Below, piece after piece: positions 1-7,797 of a stretch of 64,000 nucleotides of DNA; positions within the stretch are counted from its first letter, which is position 1, and every line of letters begins with the position of its first letter. A model generated the notes under the pieces. That model was not told the DNA's origin. It saw only the letters and a program-made list of their open reading frames with translations, and searched no databases. The stretch comes from Anaerolineales bacterium UBA6055. GTDB lineage: Bacteria > Chloroflexota > Anaerolineae > Aggregatilineales > Phototrophicaceae. Location of the stretch: NCBI GenBank assembly GCA_002428985.1, contig DIYL01000047.1:248001-312000 (forward strand). The letters are read 5' to 3'. Made by a program: the position numbers and the translations under genes.

Positions 1-762
1 ATTCGGATTTTTGACGCACAGATCAATTTCTTCCCCAAAGAGGGAGAACCCACCGCCCACGAGGCTTATCAAAATAAACATATCCCTGGGGCTGTTTTTT
101 TAAACCATGATCGTGTTTCGGTTAAAGATGCTAAGTACATGTTCACTGTATTGCCAGAAGCCGAACTTGCAAAAGCAATAGGTGACATGGGTATTTCGAA
201 TGACAACGAAGTGATTGTGTATTCATCCGGTATGCTGGCAACCGCTACCCGTGCATTCTGGGCCTTGCGCTACGCTGGTCACAACAATGTACGCATACTC
301 AACGGCGGTCTGACAGCTTGGGAAGCAGCCAATGGTGACGTGGAATCAGGAGATAACACATACGAACCAACGACCTTTACATTACAACTTCGCCAAGATA
401 TGTTTGTTGGTCTAGACGATGTACAAATGGCACAGGATGATGAGACTGTGAATACATCATATGCACTGCCACTCGGTGCAATGTACGATGATAAGATGAT
501 CCCGAACTCGGTTTGTATCCCTGCAACATAGTTTACAACACAAGATTGGGTTACATTGTTACCTGATGAGCAATTGACTACTAACCTCAATGACGATGTA
601 GACGCAGAACGAGTCATTGTCTATTGTGGTGGTGGTATTGCAGCGACTGTGAACGCTGTTGCCCATTTGATTGCCGGCAATAAAAATGTTGCTGTTTATG
701 ATGGCTCTTTGACCGAATGGATGGGAGAAGGTATGCTCACTATCTTAGGAAAAAGTGATTAA
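1..762 (+). pseudogene. Two-domain sulfurtransferase (rhodanese/3-mercaptopyruvate type), 5' truncated by window edge, interrupted by in-frame TAG
   Basis: Frame 1 reads from the window edge as a rhodanese-like sulfurtransferase, which moves sulfane sulfur to thiol or cyanide acceptors. The N-terminal inactive domain shows HIPGAVFLNHD, then VIVYSSG where a catalytic Cys would sit, then RILNGGLTAWEA. The second domain begins with LPLGAMYDDKMIPNSV. A TAG at 529-531 follows CIPAT, and the same frame continues without shift through FTTQDWV to the active-site loop VIVYCGGGIAAT and ends at TAA 760-762. The catalytic Cys therefore lies downstream of the stop. Both halves match the family in order and spacing, so this is one gene with one nonsense codon, not two genes. 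A restart at ATG 556 would lack most of the fold. Readthrough or a sequencing error remain possible. Confidence 0.85.
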
Positions 763-843
763 CCATCGCTATAAGATTTTCGTTTCATGTTGATTTTGTA
801 GCGAATCATTTCAACTATGTGTTTAAGATCGTTGGAGGAGTCT

Positions 844-969
844 ATGCAGACATTTCAGAATTGTATACATTGGTCCCCCATGATCTTTCGCTATAATCTC
901 GAATTTCTATTTTTATCCATCCATGGATTATATAGTGAATATCGTGGACAGTGGACAAAAACCAACTGA
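844..969 (+). CDS. Possible 41-residue small protein, unrecognised
   Basis: A short open frame starts at ATG 844 behind a very strong ribosome-binding site, GGAGGAG at 834-840, and stops at TGA 967-969, immediately before the end of the convergent gene. The peptide is aromatic and moderately hydrophobic (FRYNLEFLFLSIHGLYSEY). I do not recognise it. The good Shine-Dalgarno is the only real support; it could also be the leftover front end of a decayed gene. Confidence 0.2.
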   Translation: MQTFQNCIHWSPMIFRYNLEFLFLSIHGLYSEYRGQWTKTN

Positions 970-1434
970 CTAGTTAGTCATTACCAAAATCACCTCATAT
1001 AGAAGCTTGTAACCAAGTTTTTTACGCCGTCTTAGATTACGAGTCGATTGCAATGTCATCTTTTCCAGTTCTGATTCAGAGAAGCTTAAATCTACCCGCA
1101 CATAGAAGTGATAAAGTACACTCCAAGCTTCAATGATCTTGTTATTGTGGACAAAATCTTGCCGAATTTGATCTATTGTTTCTTTTCGACTTAAATCTAA
1201 ATCAGATAGAGGCAGATGATATCGTTCACGTATGAGATTATATTGCACTTGTATTTGTTGCGTTATCCATTGAGTAGCTGTGTAGTTCTTTAAATGTGAT
1301 GTAACCAATTTCTCTAGTTCTATATGTAACGTGGGGATCTGTTCACAGATATGAGCTGGGTAGTCTTGATTGTGTTGGATAGCCTTTAACCAATTGCGGA
1401 TATCGTTAGGAGAGAGCATCGGAGATTTAGTCAT
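970..1434 (-). CDS. Hypothetical protein with C-terminal helical, HTH-like segment
   Basis: A 154-residue soluble protein if translation starts at the ATG at 1434, which has AAGGTG six bases upstream; a second ATG six codons earlier has no visible ribosome-binding site. I do not recognise a named family. The C-terminal half (IIEAWSVLYHFYVRVDLSFS, then ELEKMTLQSTRNLRRRKK) is helical and basic. It resembles the winged-helix-like segment found at the N-terminus of some Chloroflexota STAND ATPases, where a conserved R-x-L-R-R-R stretch follows a short helix. That resemblance is from memory and weak. It is divergent from the XRE gene at 1572, so it may be regulated by it. Confidence 0.6.
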   Translation of the reverse strand: MTKSPMLSPNDIRNWLKAIQHNQDYPAHICEQIPTLHIELEKLVTSHLKNYTATQWITQQIQVQYNLIRERYHLPLSDLDLSRKETIDQIRQDFVHNNKIIEAWSVLYHFYVRVDLSFSESELEKMTLQSTRNLRRRKKLGYKLLYEVILVMTN

Positions 1435-1538
1435 CTGATTCACCTTGGTCATCTGATAATGTTATAAAGTAAGAAATGAGTTATAAAACTTGCTTTACCT
1501 ACTTCTATTTATTACATTAGGTGAATTATTCATGGGGA

Positions 1539-1558
1539 TTTCCCGAAAATACGGGAAA
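1539..1558. promoter_or_regulatory. Inverted repeat TTTCCCG-N6-CGGGAAA ahead of the XRE gene
   Basis: Perfect 7-bp arms (1539-1545 and 1552-1558) around AAAATA. It lies between two divergent genes and 13 bases before the probable start of the XRE regulator, a usual position for an autoregulatory operator. It could instead be an mRNA hairpin in the leader. Confidence 0.4.
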
Positions 1559-1571
1559 GGCGTAACTTATT

Positions 1572-1847
1572 TTGGTTCCTGGCGGTATAGATTGTAATGG
1601 AATATATTTTGGTACAGTATTACAAGGCATTCGGCTAAAGAAATATATAACATTGGAGATACTCAGTGACTTTGTTAGCTATTCGACATCAACGATTTCT
1701 CGGTGGGAAACAAACACAGCAATTCCACCTCACTCGGAAATAGTACAATCTCTGAGCAGTGCATTACGATGTAGTCGTAAAGAACGTCTTAAACTAGAAG
1801 AGGCCTATTATTGTTCAGTGTTACGACAACGGGGGCTATGTAAATAG
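1572..1847 (+). CDS. XRE-family helix-turn-helix protein
   Basis: A protein of about 91 residues with a lambda-repressor-like helix-turn-helix: LQGIRLKKYITLEILSDF, then the recognition segment YSTSTISRWETN, then a helix around IVQSLSSALRCSRKERLKL. The W-E pair after the recognition helix is the family hallmark. It should bind DNA as a dimer. The first in-frame start codon is TTG at 1572 without a convincing ribosome-binding site, so the true N-terminus is uncertain. The next gene starts 9 bases after the stop, suggesting co-transcription. The inverted repeat at 1539-1558 is a candidate target. Confidence 0.7.
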   Translation: MVPGGIDCNGIYFGTVLQGIRLKKYITLEILSDFVSYSTSTISRWETNTAIPPHSEIVQSLSSALRCSRKERLKLEEAYYCSVLRQRGLCK

Positions 1848-1856
1848 GGTTTAACT

Positions 1857-2051
1857 ATGGTTTTCAATCAACCATCTGATACTGAAAATGAAACGAATCA
1901 ATCAGCAATGCCATCTGTGCCATCGCAGTTAGTAATTGAGGTATTGGAAGCTTTGCGACGCTACCAAACTGACCCAACACCAGATAACTTCCGCGATTAT
2001 AAAGCTAAGCAGGAACAACTGCTTAAATTAGATAACCCAGATCGTCTCTGA
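1857..2051 (+). CDS. Small acidic hypothetical protein
   Basis: A 64-residue protein starting at ATG 1857, nine bases after the XRE stop and therefore probably in the same transcript. The N-terminus is disordered and rich in Ser, Thr, Asn and Pro. The C-terminal part (VIEVLEALRRYQTDPTPDNF) is amphipathic helix. No family recognised. The position next to an XRE regulator makes an accessory or antidote role conceivable, but nothing in the sequence shows it. Confidence 0.5.
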   Translation: MVFNQPSDTENETNQSAMPSVPSQLVIEVLEALRRYQTDPTPDNFRDYKAKQEQLLKLDNPDRL

Positions 2052-2192
2052 TACTGACGAATAGGTGTAAAATCTAAACTGAATGAATTTTGGTGGATCC
2101 GGATAGTTATCATAATAATTCCCCAAACACATCTTGCTAGAGAACAATTCGTAATTTATTACTTATCGTCGGAGTGTCTTGAATGACACAAA

Positions 2193-2227
2193 AGGCGACT
2201 ATCTATGTGTCGCCTCTATTATTGATT
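2193..2227 (+). terminator. Probable intrinsic terminator
   Basis: AGGCGAC (2193-2199) pairs perfectly with GTCGCCT (2209-2215) across a 9-base loop, followed by a T-rich stretch ending TTTTT near 2230. It lies downstream of the XRE pair and before the convergent DoxX gene, so it may serve both strands. Confidence 0.6.
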
Positions 2228-2310
2228 TTTAGTTGTATAAATCTCAAATGGTGTGTCCAATAAATTTGGGCGACGTACACTACATCACGTCGTTGATTAA
2301 TGAATTTGTG

Positions 2311-2763
2311 CTACGCAAATACCGGATATTTTTGCACAACAGGTTGCTCTATCCACCAACCTCTTAAGCTGAAGGTCGCAGGTACTTCTGCCATAAGGAA
2401 TTGTCCAAACAAAAGCGCATAAATAATATGTTGATCCATAAACGGATTATGCTCTGGTGTAATTTGCGATAGATAAATAAGGATCATCATCGTAATGTCA
2501 CCTAAACTAGCAATACGTATCCCGATTCCTAGGATAAATGCTGAGCCAATAGCTAGCATGCCAAACTCGAACAAATATGCAACCAGCAATGAATCTGCCA
2601 TCCCCTGAAATATTGGGGCGAACGGCTCGCTTGTACCAAAATTGAGGTATCCAAATACTGGATTCCCACCATTTATCCAAGCTTGTTCATTCAGGTAGTA
2701 TCGCAAACCCCAAACCCAAAAAGTGATCAATTCGAGATAGTGCTTTTTATGCAGTAGTCGCAT
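2311..2763 (-). CDS. DoxX-family integral membrane protein
   Basis: 150 residues with about four membrane helices: one near 10-25 (LELITFWVWGLRYYL), a pair around 55-100 (LVAYLFEFGMLAIGSAFILG and the segment after GIRIASLGDI), and one near 115-130. The E-F-G-M-L-A-I-G-x-A-F-I-L-G-I-G-I-R segment and the late NPFMDQHIIYALLFGQFLMA segment fit DoxX/DoxD-like proteins, small quinone-associated membrane subunits. Whether it works with a sulfur or quinone oxidoreductase is unknown. The broken sulfurtransferase 1.5 kb away is a suggestive but not convincing neighbour. Monocistronic, transcribed toward the XRE locus. Confidence 0.75.
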   Translation of the reverse strand: MRLLHKKHYLELITFWVWGLRYYLNEQAWINGGNPVFGYLNFGTSEPFAPIFQGMADSLLVAYLFEFGMLAIGSAFILGIGIRIASLGDITMMILIYLSQITPEHNPFMDQHIIYALLFGQFLMAEVPATFSLRGWWIEQPVVQKYPVFA

Positions 2764-2907
2764 AAGCTAAATTATTGTTTTTTGCCCTCATATCTAAAAC
2801 TAGTCGTTTTAAAATTATGAATTTATAGCTTTTTTATTACATTATGAAGTTGCAAGTTTGTAATTCTCTATAATCAATAATAAATGTTGTAACTAAAGGG
2901 AAATCCA

Positions 2908-4134
2908 GTGAGTGATAGTCTTGCTGTTTTGCAAAAAATATCGTTTTTTCAGCATATGAATGATGATGCACTGCAGAGTCTATTAGATGTGGCAGAACAG
3001 GTAACCCACACATCGCGATCTGTCATTGTAGAAGAAGACAGTCCAGCAAATGGATTATTCGTGCTGATTAATGGTAATGCCCAAGTCTCTAAGCATGATG
3101 ACGCTGGAAATGAAGTTGAGATTGCTATTCTTCGTAAAGGAGATTTCTTCGGAGAAATGGCATTGCTAGACGCTGGTACACGATCTGCGACGGTCACCGC
3201 AACAACCAAGTGTGACCTGATTAAACTGAACCAAGATGCTTTTTTGCAATGGCTAGCGAATGCGGATTCTCGTGCTACTTTGCAGTTATTTGCTGCACTA
3301 ACAAAGCGTGTACGTGATACAACGGAACGTGTCCTACAAGATGAACTAAATAAACAGGCTCTTGAATCCGAAATGCAAATTGAACGACATCGAGCTTTGG
3401 CACAGATGGTGGCTGGCGTAGCGCATGAAATCAATACACCGCTTGGTATTATAAATACTGCATCCAATTTGATTACAAACCGCATATCAGGTGGCGAGAT
3501 ACAAGCAATAGTAGCTAATGATCGGCGTACTCGCCGCAAAGTAGAAGATATTGAAGAAGCAGCAGACCTTATTCAGCGTAATATCGAACGAGCACATCGG
3601 CTTGTTCAGAACTTCAAGAAGATTTCTGTTAACCAAGTCACAGATACACGAGAACCCGTAAAATTGGTTGAACTTGTTGACGATAGCGTAGACTTGTTTC
3701 GTATCAATGCCCGTAAATCAAATTTGAATACGTCGATTCATAGTGAGGTTAACGATAATGCAGTGTGGGAAGGTTACCCTGCCTCGATGACACAGGTAAT
3801 TATGAACCTACTAACCAATGTTGAACGGTATGCGTACACCGTGATGGGTGGTGATATTCATATCAAACTTAGTGAGAGTGGCGAGAGCTTTACACTCACA
3901 GTCCAAGATTTTGGTGCGGGGATTGCCCCAGAAAATTTGGCACAAGTGATGTCCCCATTTTTTACTACCGGACGATCTAAAGGTGGTACTGGATTAGGAA
4001 TGGCAATTGTCTACAACATCGTGACCGATGTATTTGCTGGCACCATAGAAATCCAATCTGCGGTAGGGGAAGGAACAAGCGTCGTCATCAACTTTCCGAA
4101 ACAGGCACCGGAAAAACATAAGTCAATCACTTAG
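2908..4134 (+). CDS. Soluble histidine kinase with N-terminal cyclic-nucleotide-binding domain
   Basis: 408 residues, GTG start at 2908 behind AAAGGG. Residues about 8-125 form a cNMP-binding (CRP-like) beta-barrel, with phosphate-binding cassette GEMALLDAGTRSATV keeping the Glu and Arg that contact a cyclic nucleotide. A short coiled linker follows. The dimerisation/phosphotransfer helix holds GVAHEINTPL with His173 as phosphoacceptor. The ATPase domain shows the N-box (MNLLTNVERYA), G1 (DFGAGIAPENL) and G2 (GGTGLGMAIVYNI). There are no membrane helices, so it should sense a cytoplasmic ligand, plausibly cAMP or cGMP. The next two genes encode receivers and follow in the same direction, so they are its likely partners. 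Confidence 0.93.
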   Translation: MSDSLAVLQKISFFQHMNDDALQSLLDVAEQVTHTSRSVIVEEDSPANGLFVLINGNAQVSKHDDAGNEVEIAILRKGDFFGEMALLDAGTRSATVTATTKCDLIKLNQDAFLQWLANADSRATLQLFAALTKRVRDTTERVLQDELNKQALESEMQIERHRALAQMVAGVAHEINTPLGIINTASNLITNRISGGEIQAIVANDRRTRRKVEDIEEAADLIQRNIERAHRLVQNFKKISVNQVTDTREPVKLVELVDDSVDLFRINARKSNLNTSIHSEVNDNAVWEGYPASMTQVIMNLLTNVERYAYTVMGGDIHIKLSESGESFTLTVQDFGAGIAPENLAQVMSPFFTTGRSKGGTGLGMAIVYNIVTDVFAGTIEIQSAVGEGTSVVINFPKQAPEKHKSIT

Positions 4135-4195
4135 TTTAGGTTTAATCAGCTTCGGCTGTTGACAATTCTGTAAACTAAAAATTTGGGAGGATAAG

Positions 4196-5092
4196 ATGTT
4201 TTTTGATGAATGGCATGTGCTCGTCGTTGACGATGAGCCTGATGTACTCGATTTAACGAAGTTGGTTATGCGCGATTTTGAGGTAGATAGCGTACCTATC
4301 CGCGTGCATACAGCATCGAGTAAAGCTGAGGCATTAGAACTCATTAAGTCAGAATTTACTGATGCACGTGGTGATACCAAACTTGCCGTTGCTTTCATTG
4401 ACGTGGTAATGGAAACTGATAGTGCTGGTTTAGAATTATGCCATGCATTGCGCTACGAACTCAATAATACCACCACTCAATTGTATATCCGTACAGGGCA
4501 ACCAGGTGTCGCCCCAGAACGTGAAGTTATTGATAAGTACGACATCAATGGCTACTTCACTAAAGTAGAAGCAACTGAAGACAAACTGTATACCCTCGTA
4601 AAAAGTGGTGTACGCCAATACCTGTGGATGGCTTATTCGACAATGATGCACATGGCAATGCATGGTATCGTACTGAGTTCATTACAATCACCAGAGGCCT
4701 TGCAAGGTATGATGCAAGAGAGCATGAGTGAATTCGCTGCACATCGCAGTCCTGATGGACGATTAGTACAAACCCTTTGGATTGGCGATGAGATGTTTAT
4801 GTCCGTCAATGAGGACGAAGATACAGCACGAAAACGCCGTGATCGTTTGATGCAATTAGAGACCACACCGCTATCTCCTGAAGGAGATAAATATGGTCTC
4901 GATGCTGAAACAAATGAGGTTATCTTCTATATTGCTGAAACCCCATTAAACCCTGCCGGGCATTTCATTGGTGAAACATATATGATTCCAAGCAATCCAT
5001 ATCTTTGGTTAGCAACTGTTTATCAGTTCCGTTCCGTGATTGCTTTGTGGAATGCTGCTAAACAACGTCAGTCAACCGGCATAAATCTATAG
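4196..5092 (+). CDS. Response regulator: receiver domain plus uncharacterised C-terminal domain (copy 1)
   Basis: 298 residues, ATG 4196 behind GGGAGG. The receiver (about 6-150) has VLVVDDEPD, phosphoacceptor Asp69 in FIDVVMETD, and a long loop IRTGQPGVAPEREVIDKYDI followed by the active-site Lys in FTKVEATEDKL. That IRTGQPG...YDIN signature is typical of receivers found in DUF3369-type regulators. The C-terminal 145 residues are not an HD-GYP, GGDEF or HTH domain. They carry LSPEGDKYG and end in a hydrophobic helix (NPYLWLATVYQFRSVIALW). Followed 23 bases later by a close paralogue; the kinase upstream is the probable phosphodonor. Confidence 0.9.
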   Translation: MFFDEWHVLVVDDEPDVLDLTKLVMRDFEVDSVPIRVHTASSKAEALELIKSEFTDARGDTKLAVAFIDVVMETDSAGLELCHALRYELNNTTTQLYIRTGQPGVAPEREVIDKYDINGYFTKVEATEDKLYTLVKSGVRQYLWMAYSTMMHMAMHGIVLSSLQSPEALQGMMQESMSEFAAHRSPDGRLVQTLWIGDEMFMSVNEDEDTARKRRDRLMQLETTPLSPEGDKYGLDAETNEVIFYIAETPLNPAGHFIGETYMIPSNPYLWLATVYQFRSVIALWNAAKQRQSTGINL

Positions 5093-5115
5093 TCTAAACA
5101 ACGTAGGAGGAAATA

Positions 5116-6000
5116 ATGTATTACACAGAATGGAATGTACTTGTAGTTGATGATGAGCCTGATGTACTTGATTTAACAAAGCTGGTAATGCGCGATTTTG
5201 AGGTTGAAGGTGTGCCTGTTAACGTTCACACTGCATCTAGTAAAGAGCAAGCGTTGACTATGATTAAAAATGATTTCACTGATGAAACTGGGCAAACAAC
5301 GCTTGCTGTTGCCTTCATTGATGTGGTAATGGAAACTGATAATGCTGGGTTAGAATTGTGCCAAGCTATCCGTCATGAACTCAAAAATGCTGTAACACAA
5401 ATTTACATTCGGACAGGTCAACCAGGTATTGCACCCGAACGCGAAGTTATTGATAGGTACGATATCAACGGCTACTTCACTAAAGTAGAAGCAACCGAAG
5501 ACAAACTGTATACCCTTGTCAAAAGTGGCATTCGCCAATTTATGTTGATGGAGTTCTCGGTTGTGCAAATGATGATGCTCAACGGTGGTATCGCTACGTC
5601 ACAGCACTCTGCTGGAATGATGTCGCAAGTGATGACACAACGTATGCATGAGTCGATGGCTATGCGCAGTCCTGATGAACCTGTTGTAGGTGTCCTGATA
5701 GTTGGTGATGAAGTCGTTATGAATGTAGGTGATTTAAGTGATGCTGAAGCCTTAGCAGAACGTGACAAGTATATGAATGGAGATGTTCAAGTGCTTTCAC
5801 CAGAAGGTGATGGCTTTGTGCGCATTACTGATAGGAAAACGTTGTTCATTATTGCTGAGTCGCCAAACAATCCTCAAAGTTACTTTTTGGCAACAACACA
5901 TATCGTTCCAACTAACCCATTCTTCTGGTTTATGATTGTTGCGAGTATGCGCTCACTAGCAATGCTCTATAGCAATGCAAAGCAAGATCAGCCAATTTAG
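5116..6000 (+). CDS. Response regulator: receiver domain plus uncharacterised C-terminal domain (copy 2)
   Basis: 294 residues, ATG 5116 behind GTAGGAGG. It is a tandem paralogue of the gene before it: the receivers are nearly identical (Asp69 in FIDVVMETD; IRTGQPGIAPEREVIDRYDI; FTKVEATEDKL). The C-terminal domains are clearly diverged but keep the same plan (LSPEGDGF; final helix NPFFWFMIVASMRSLAMLY). This pattern suggests two outputs read from one kinase. The output domain has no function I can name. The operon ends in a strong terminator 8 bases after the stop. Confidence 0.9.
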   Translation: MYYTEWNVLVVDDEPDVLDLTKLVMRDFEVEGVPVNVHTASSKEQALTMIKNDFTDETGQTTLAVAFIDVVMETDNAGLELCQAIRHELKNAVTQIYIRTGQPGIAPEREVIDRYDINGYFTKVEATEDKLYTLVKSGIRQFMLMEFSVVQMMMLNGGIATSQHSAGMMSQVMTQRMHESMAMRSPDEPVVGVLIVGDEVVMNVGDLSDAEALAERDKYMNGDVQVLSPEGDGFVRITDRKTLFIIAESPNNPQSYFLATTHIVPTNPFFWFMIVASMRSLAMLYSNAKQDQPI

Positions 6001-6007
6001 ATTAAGA

Positions 6008-6040
6008 ATAGAGGGGCACTTTCAGAGCCCCTCTATACGT
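6008..6040 (+). terminator. Strong intrinsic terminator closing the kinase/receiver operon
   Basis: A perfect 10-bp stem, ATAGAGGGGC (6008-6017) with GCCCCTCTAT (6027-6036), 9-base loop, then ACGTTTAT. Position 8 bases after the stop of the second receiver gene marks the end of that operon. Confidence 0.8.
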
Positions 6041-6084
6041 TTATACACCGACTCTCTACCACAGTGAACTATTGATTATCTTCT

Positions 6085-6138
6085 AAGCCAAATTATATCT
6101 GCAAGCAATAACCAAGAATCCTCCAACTATTCTCATAT
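6085..6138 (+). repeat. Interspersed intergenic repeat, copy A (tail only)
   Basis: Matches the family consensus AAGCCAAATTATATCCGAGG, then ACAATAACCAAAAATTC, then CTCCAGTTTTATTC. Here the middle reads CTGCAAGCAATAACCAAGAA. No preceding family hairpin apart from the unrelated terminator at 6008. Confidence 0.6.
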
Positions 6139-6225
6139 ATCACATTCATCGAGAAAATATGAAAACATCAAAATTCTGCATCAACTAGACAATGGATGAT
6201 ACATCCTCTATACTGACCCATAACG

Positions 6226-6338
6226 AACTCATGTGCATCTAGGGTTCCGCCGATAATTTTTGTCGGGTCTGTGACCGAGCGTTGTTCCAAGCCACATGGT
6301 AGACACCTTAAGGGATAAAAGACCGGAGGGGATGAGTT
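6226..6338 (+). promoter_or_regulatory. ykkC-class riboswitch, probably guanidine-I
   Basis: The two most conserved blocks of the ykkC class are both present in order: CTAGGGTTCCG at 6239-6249 and GGGATAAAAGACCGGAGG at 6312-6329, with GACCGAGCG between them. They are enclosed by a perfect 7-bp closing helix, AACTCAT (6226-6232) with ATGAGTT (6332-6338), as the P1 stem of the class requires. The ribosome-binding site AAAGGAG of the EamA gene lies 27 bases further on, with a small GGTGTA/TATACC hairpin between. Guanidine-I is favoured because an efflux-type gene follows. The ppGpp and PRPP subtypes share this scaffold and cannot be excluded by eye. Confidence 0.85.
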
Positions 6339-6376
6339 GGTGTATTTTGTATACCTACATCTCAAAGGAGTCTACG

Positions 6377-7237
6377 ATGACCACCCTCGCTATTGGATTA
6401 GTGTTATCATCTGCTTTTACGCATGCCTTGTGGAATTTTGTCGCCAAACGAGCCATCGGCGGATTAAGTTTTATCTGGGTCGTCGCCCTAATCGAAGTGG
6501 TGATCTACTTTCCCGTTTTATTGATAATCCTCACGCAAGAGCAGAATGCTCTTGGTGCAATCGAAATCATCATGATTGTCGGCAGCTCTGTATTACACCT
6601 TGTGTATTTCTTATCACTGACACGCGGTTATCAGGTCGGTGATTTATCTGTCGTCTATCCATTTTCAAGAGGAATTGGCCCCTTACTCTCCACGATTGGG
6701 GCAATCATCATACTCAATGAACGCCCAACGATGATTGCTTTATTCGGGACAGTTCTGATTACCATTGGGATATTTGGCTTGACAGGTGATCCTCGCAGAA
6801 TACGCTCGAATAATCTGTTAAAAGGATTGTTCTGGGCGAGTGTCACAGGGGTTGCAATTGCTGGTTATACCATTTGGGATAGCTATGCGGTCAGTACTGT
6901 GATGCTATCACCTATTGTCTTTCAGTGGGGGTTAACGATGGGGCGTTTTTTCATTCTCACGCCTTTTGCCCTCAAACAAACAGATAACATAAAACAAGCA
7001 TGGATTCACGATAAATGGAAAGCAACCCTTGTTGCAATCCTGAGCTCTTTTTCCTACATCCTGATGTTATTTGCCCTATCATTTAGTCAGGTCAGCTATG
7101 TTGCACCGTTGCGAAGTATCAGCATTCTCATCGGTGTTATGATGGGTGCACTAATCCTAAAAGAAGGTAACCTGCAACACCGATTAGGGGCAGCTAGTAT
7201 TATGGTTATCGGCGCGATTATTTTGAGCTTAGGCTAG
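6377..7237 (+). CDS. EamA/DMT-family transporter under riboswitch control
   Basis: 286 residues with about ten membrane helices in two EamA halves (SSAFTHALWNFVAKRAIGGL in the first; the second begins near GLFWASVTGVAIAGYTIWDS). The first half shows the usual VYPFSRGIGPLLSTIGAI signature. The start is ATG 6377, behind AAAGGAG at 6364-6370; earlier in-frame ATGs fall inside the riboswitch and are not used. The drug/metabolite transporter superfamily also includes the SMR exporters that commonly sit behind guanidine-I riboswitches, so export of guanidine or a related cation is a reasonable inference. It is a full EamA protein of normal length, not a four-helix SMR subunit. Confidence 0.9.
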   Translation: MTTLAIGLVLSSAFTHALWNFVAKRAIGGLSFIWVVALIEVVIYFPVLLIILTQEQNALGAIEIIMIVGSSVLHLVYFLSLTRGYQVGDLSVVYPFSRGIGPLLSTIGAIIILNERPTMIALFGTVLITIGIFGLTGDPRRIRSNNLLKGLFWASVTGVAIAGYTIWDSYAVSTVMLSPIVFQWGLTMGRFFILTPFALKQTDNIKQAWIHDKWKATLVAILSSFSYILMLFALSFSQVSYVAPLRSISILIGVMMGALILKEGNLQHRLGAASIMVIGAIILSLG

Positions 7238-7285
7238 CAAAACCTAGGAGGACGAACCGGTGTAGATACCGTCTACGTCAATCAG

Positions 7286-7692
7286 TTACGGCAGGCTCGC
7301 AAGCTTATCTTTGGCAATTTGGATCGCTTCATCCCGGGATCTCGCATGAATAAAATCTGCAAAGGCTCGTAGTTGTTGGTCTTCACCGAGTACAACCACA
7401 TCTAGCATAGCTTTAGTCAGAATTTGCGCGTTGATGAAGATCGTGGTGTCTGTGTCATTCTCGTGGGTTACTGCCCGACTTTATATAATTTGTCGCAGAT
7501 ACGGATCAGAATTAACAGGGATTTCAGCCGAATCAACCAGATCGACAATTGTTACATTTTATGGTTCACAGAACCAATCATTTCTTGCCCAGTTGCAAAA
7601 GCTGAGAACATCTCATCCCATGTCCAATTTTTGAACAAATCATAACATAAGATCGTTTGTGTATCATCCAGCCATTTAACAGTTACTAGCAT
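7286..7692 (-). pseudogene. Decayed small STAS-like/hypothetical protein gene
   Basis: The minus strand has ATG at 7692 behind AAAGGA and reads MLVTVKWLDDTQTILCYDLF, then NWTWDEMFSAF, to a TAA after SVNHKM. A one-base shift there restores TIVDLVDSAEIPVNSDPYLR. This frame meets one TAA, then continues as TIFINAQILTKAMLDVVVLG and AFADFIHARSRDEAIQIAK to a stop at 7286-7288. The pieces follow the layout of a small Chloroflexota protein I remember only vaguely (a STAS-like fold beginning with a W-D-D motif and a T-W-D-E helix). One frameshift plus one nonsense codon make it non-functional. The family assignment is tentative; the broken frame is clear. Confidence 0.6.
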
Positions 7693-7797
7693 AAATATTT
7701 TCCTTTGTTAATATATTTATACTTTATTTTAAATTCAGTTGAGCGTTTCATCTTTAGAATTCGCTGAGTTGGACCTTAAGTTATAGGGGGCGAATAG

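Noticed and set aside
2949..3539. 196-residue minus-strand frame opposite the kinase
   Set aside because: No ribosome-binding site, Ser/Cys/Arg-rich antisense composition, and full overlap with a strong gene.
4196..6000. HD-GYP or GGDEF output in the twin response regulators
   Set aside because: The receiver resembles that of DUF3369 proteins, but neither HD/GYP nor GGDEF motifs appear in the C-terminal halves.
6296..6376. Longer N-terminus for the EamA protein from ATG 6296
   Set aside because: It runs through the conserved riboswitch core; ATG 6377 has the strong AAAGGAG.
7424..7645. Short plus-strand frames between the EamA and secreted-protein genes
   Set aside because: They are antisense to the decayed minus-strand gene, which has the ribosome-binding site and homologous-looking pieces.
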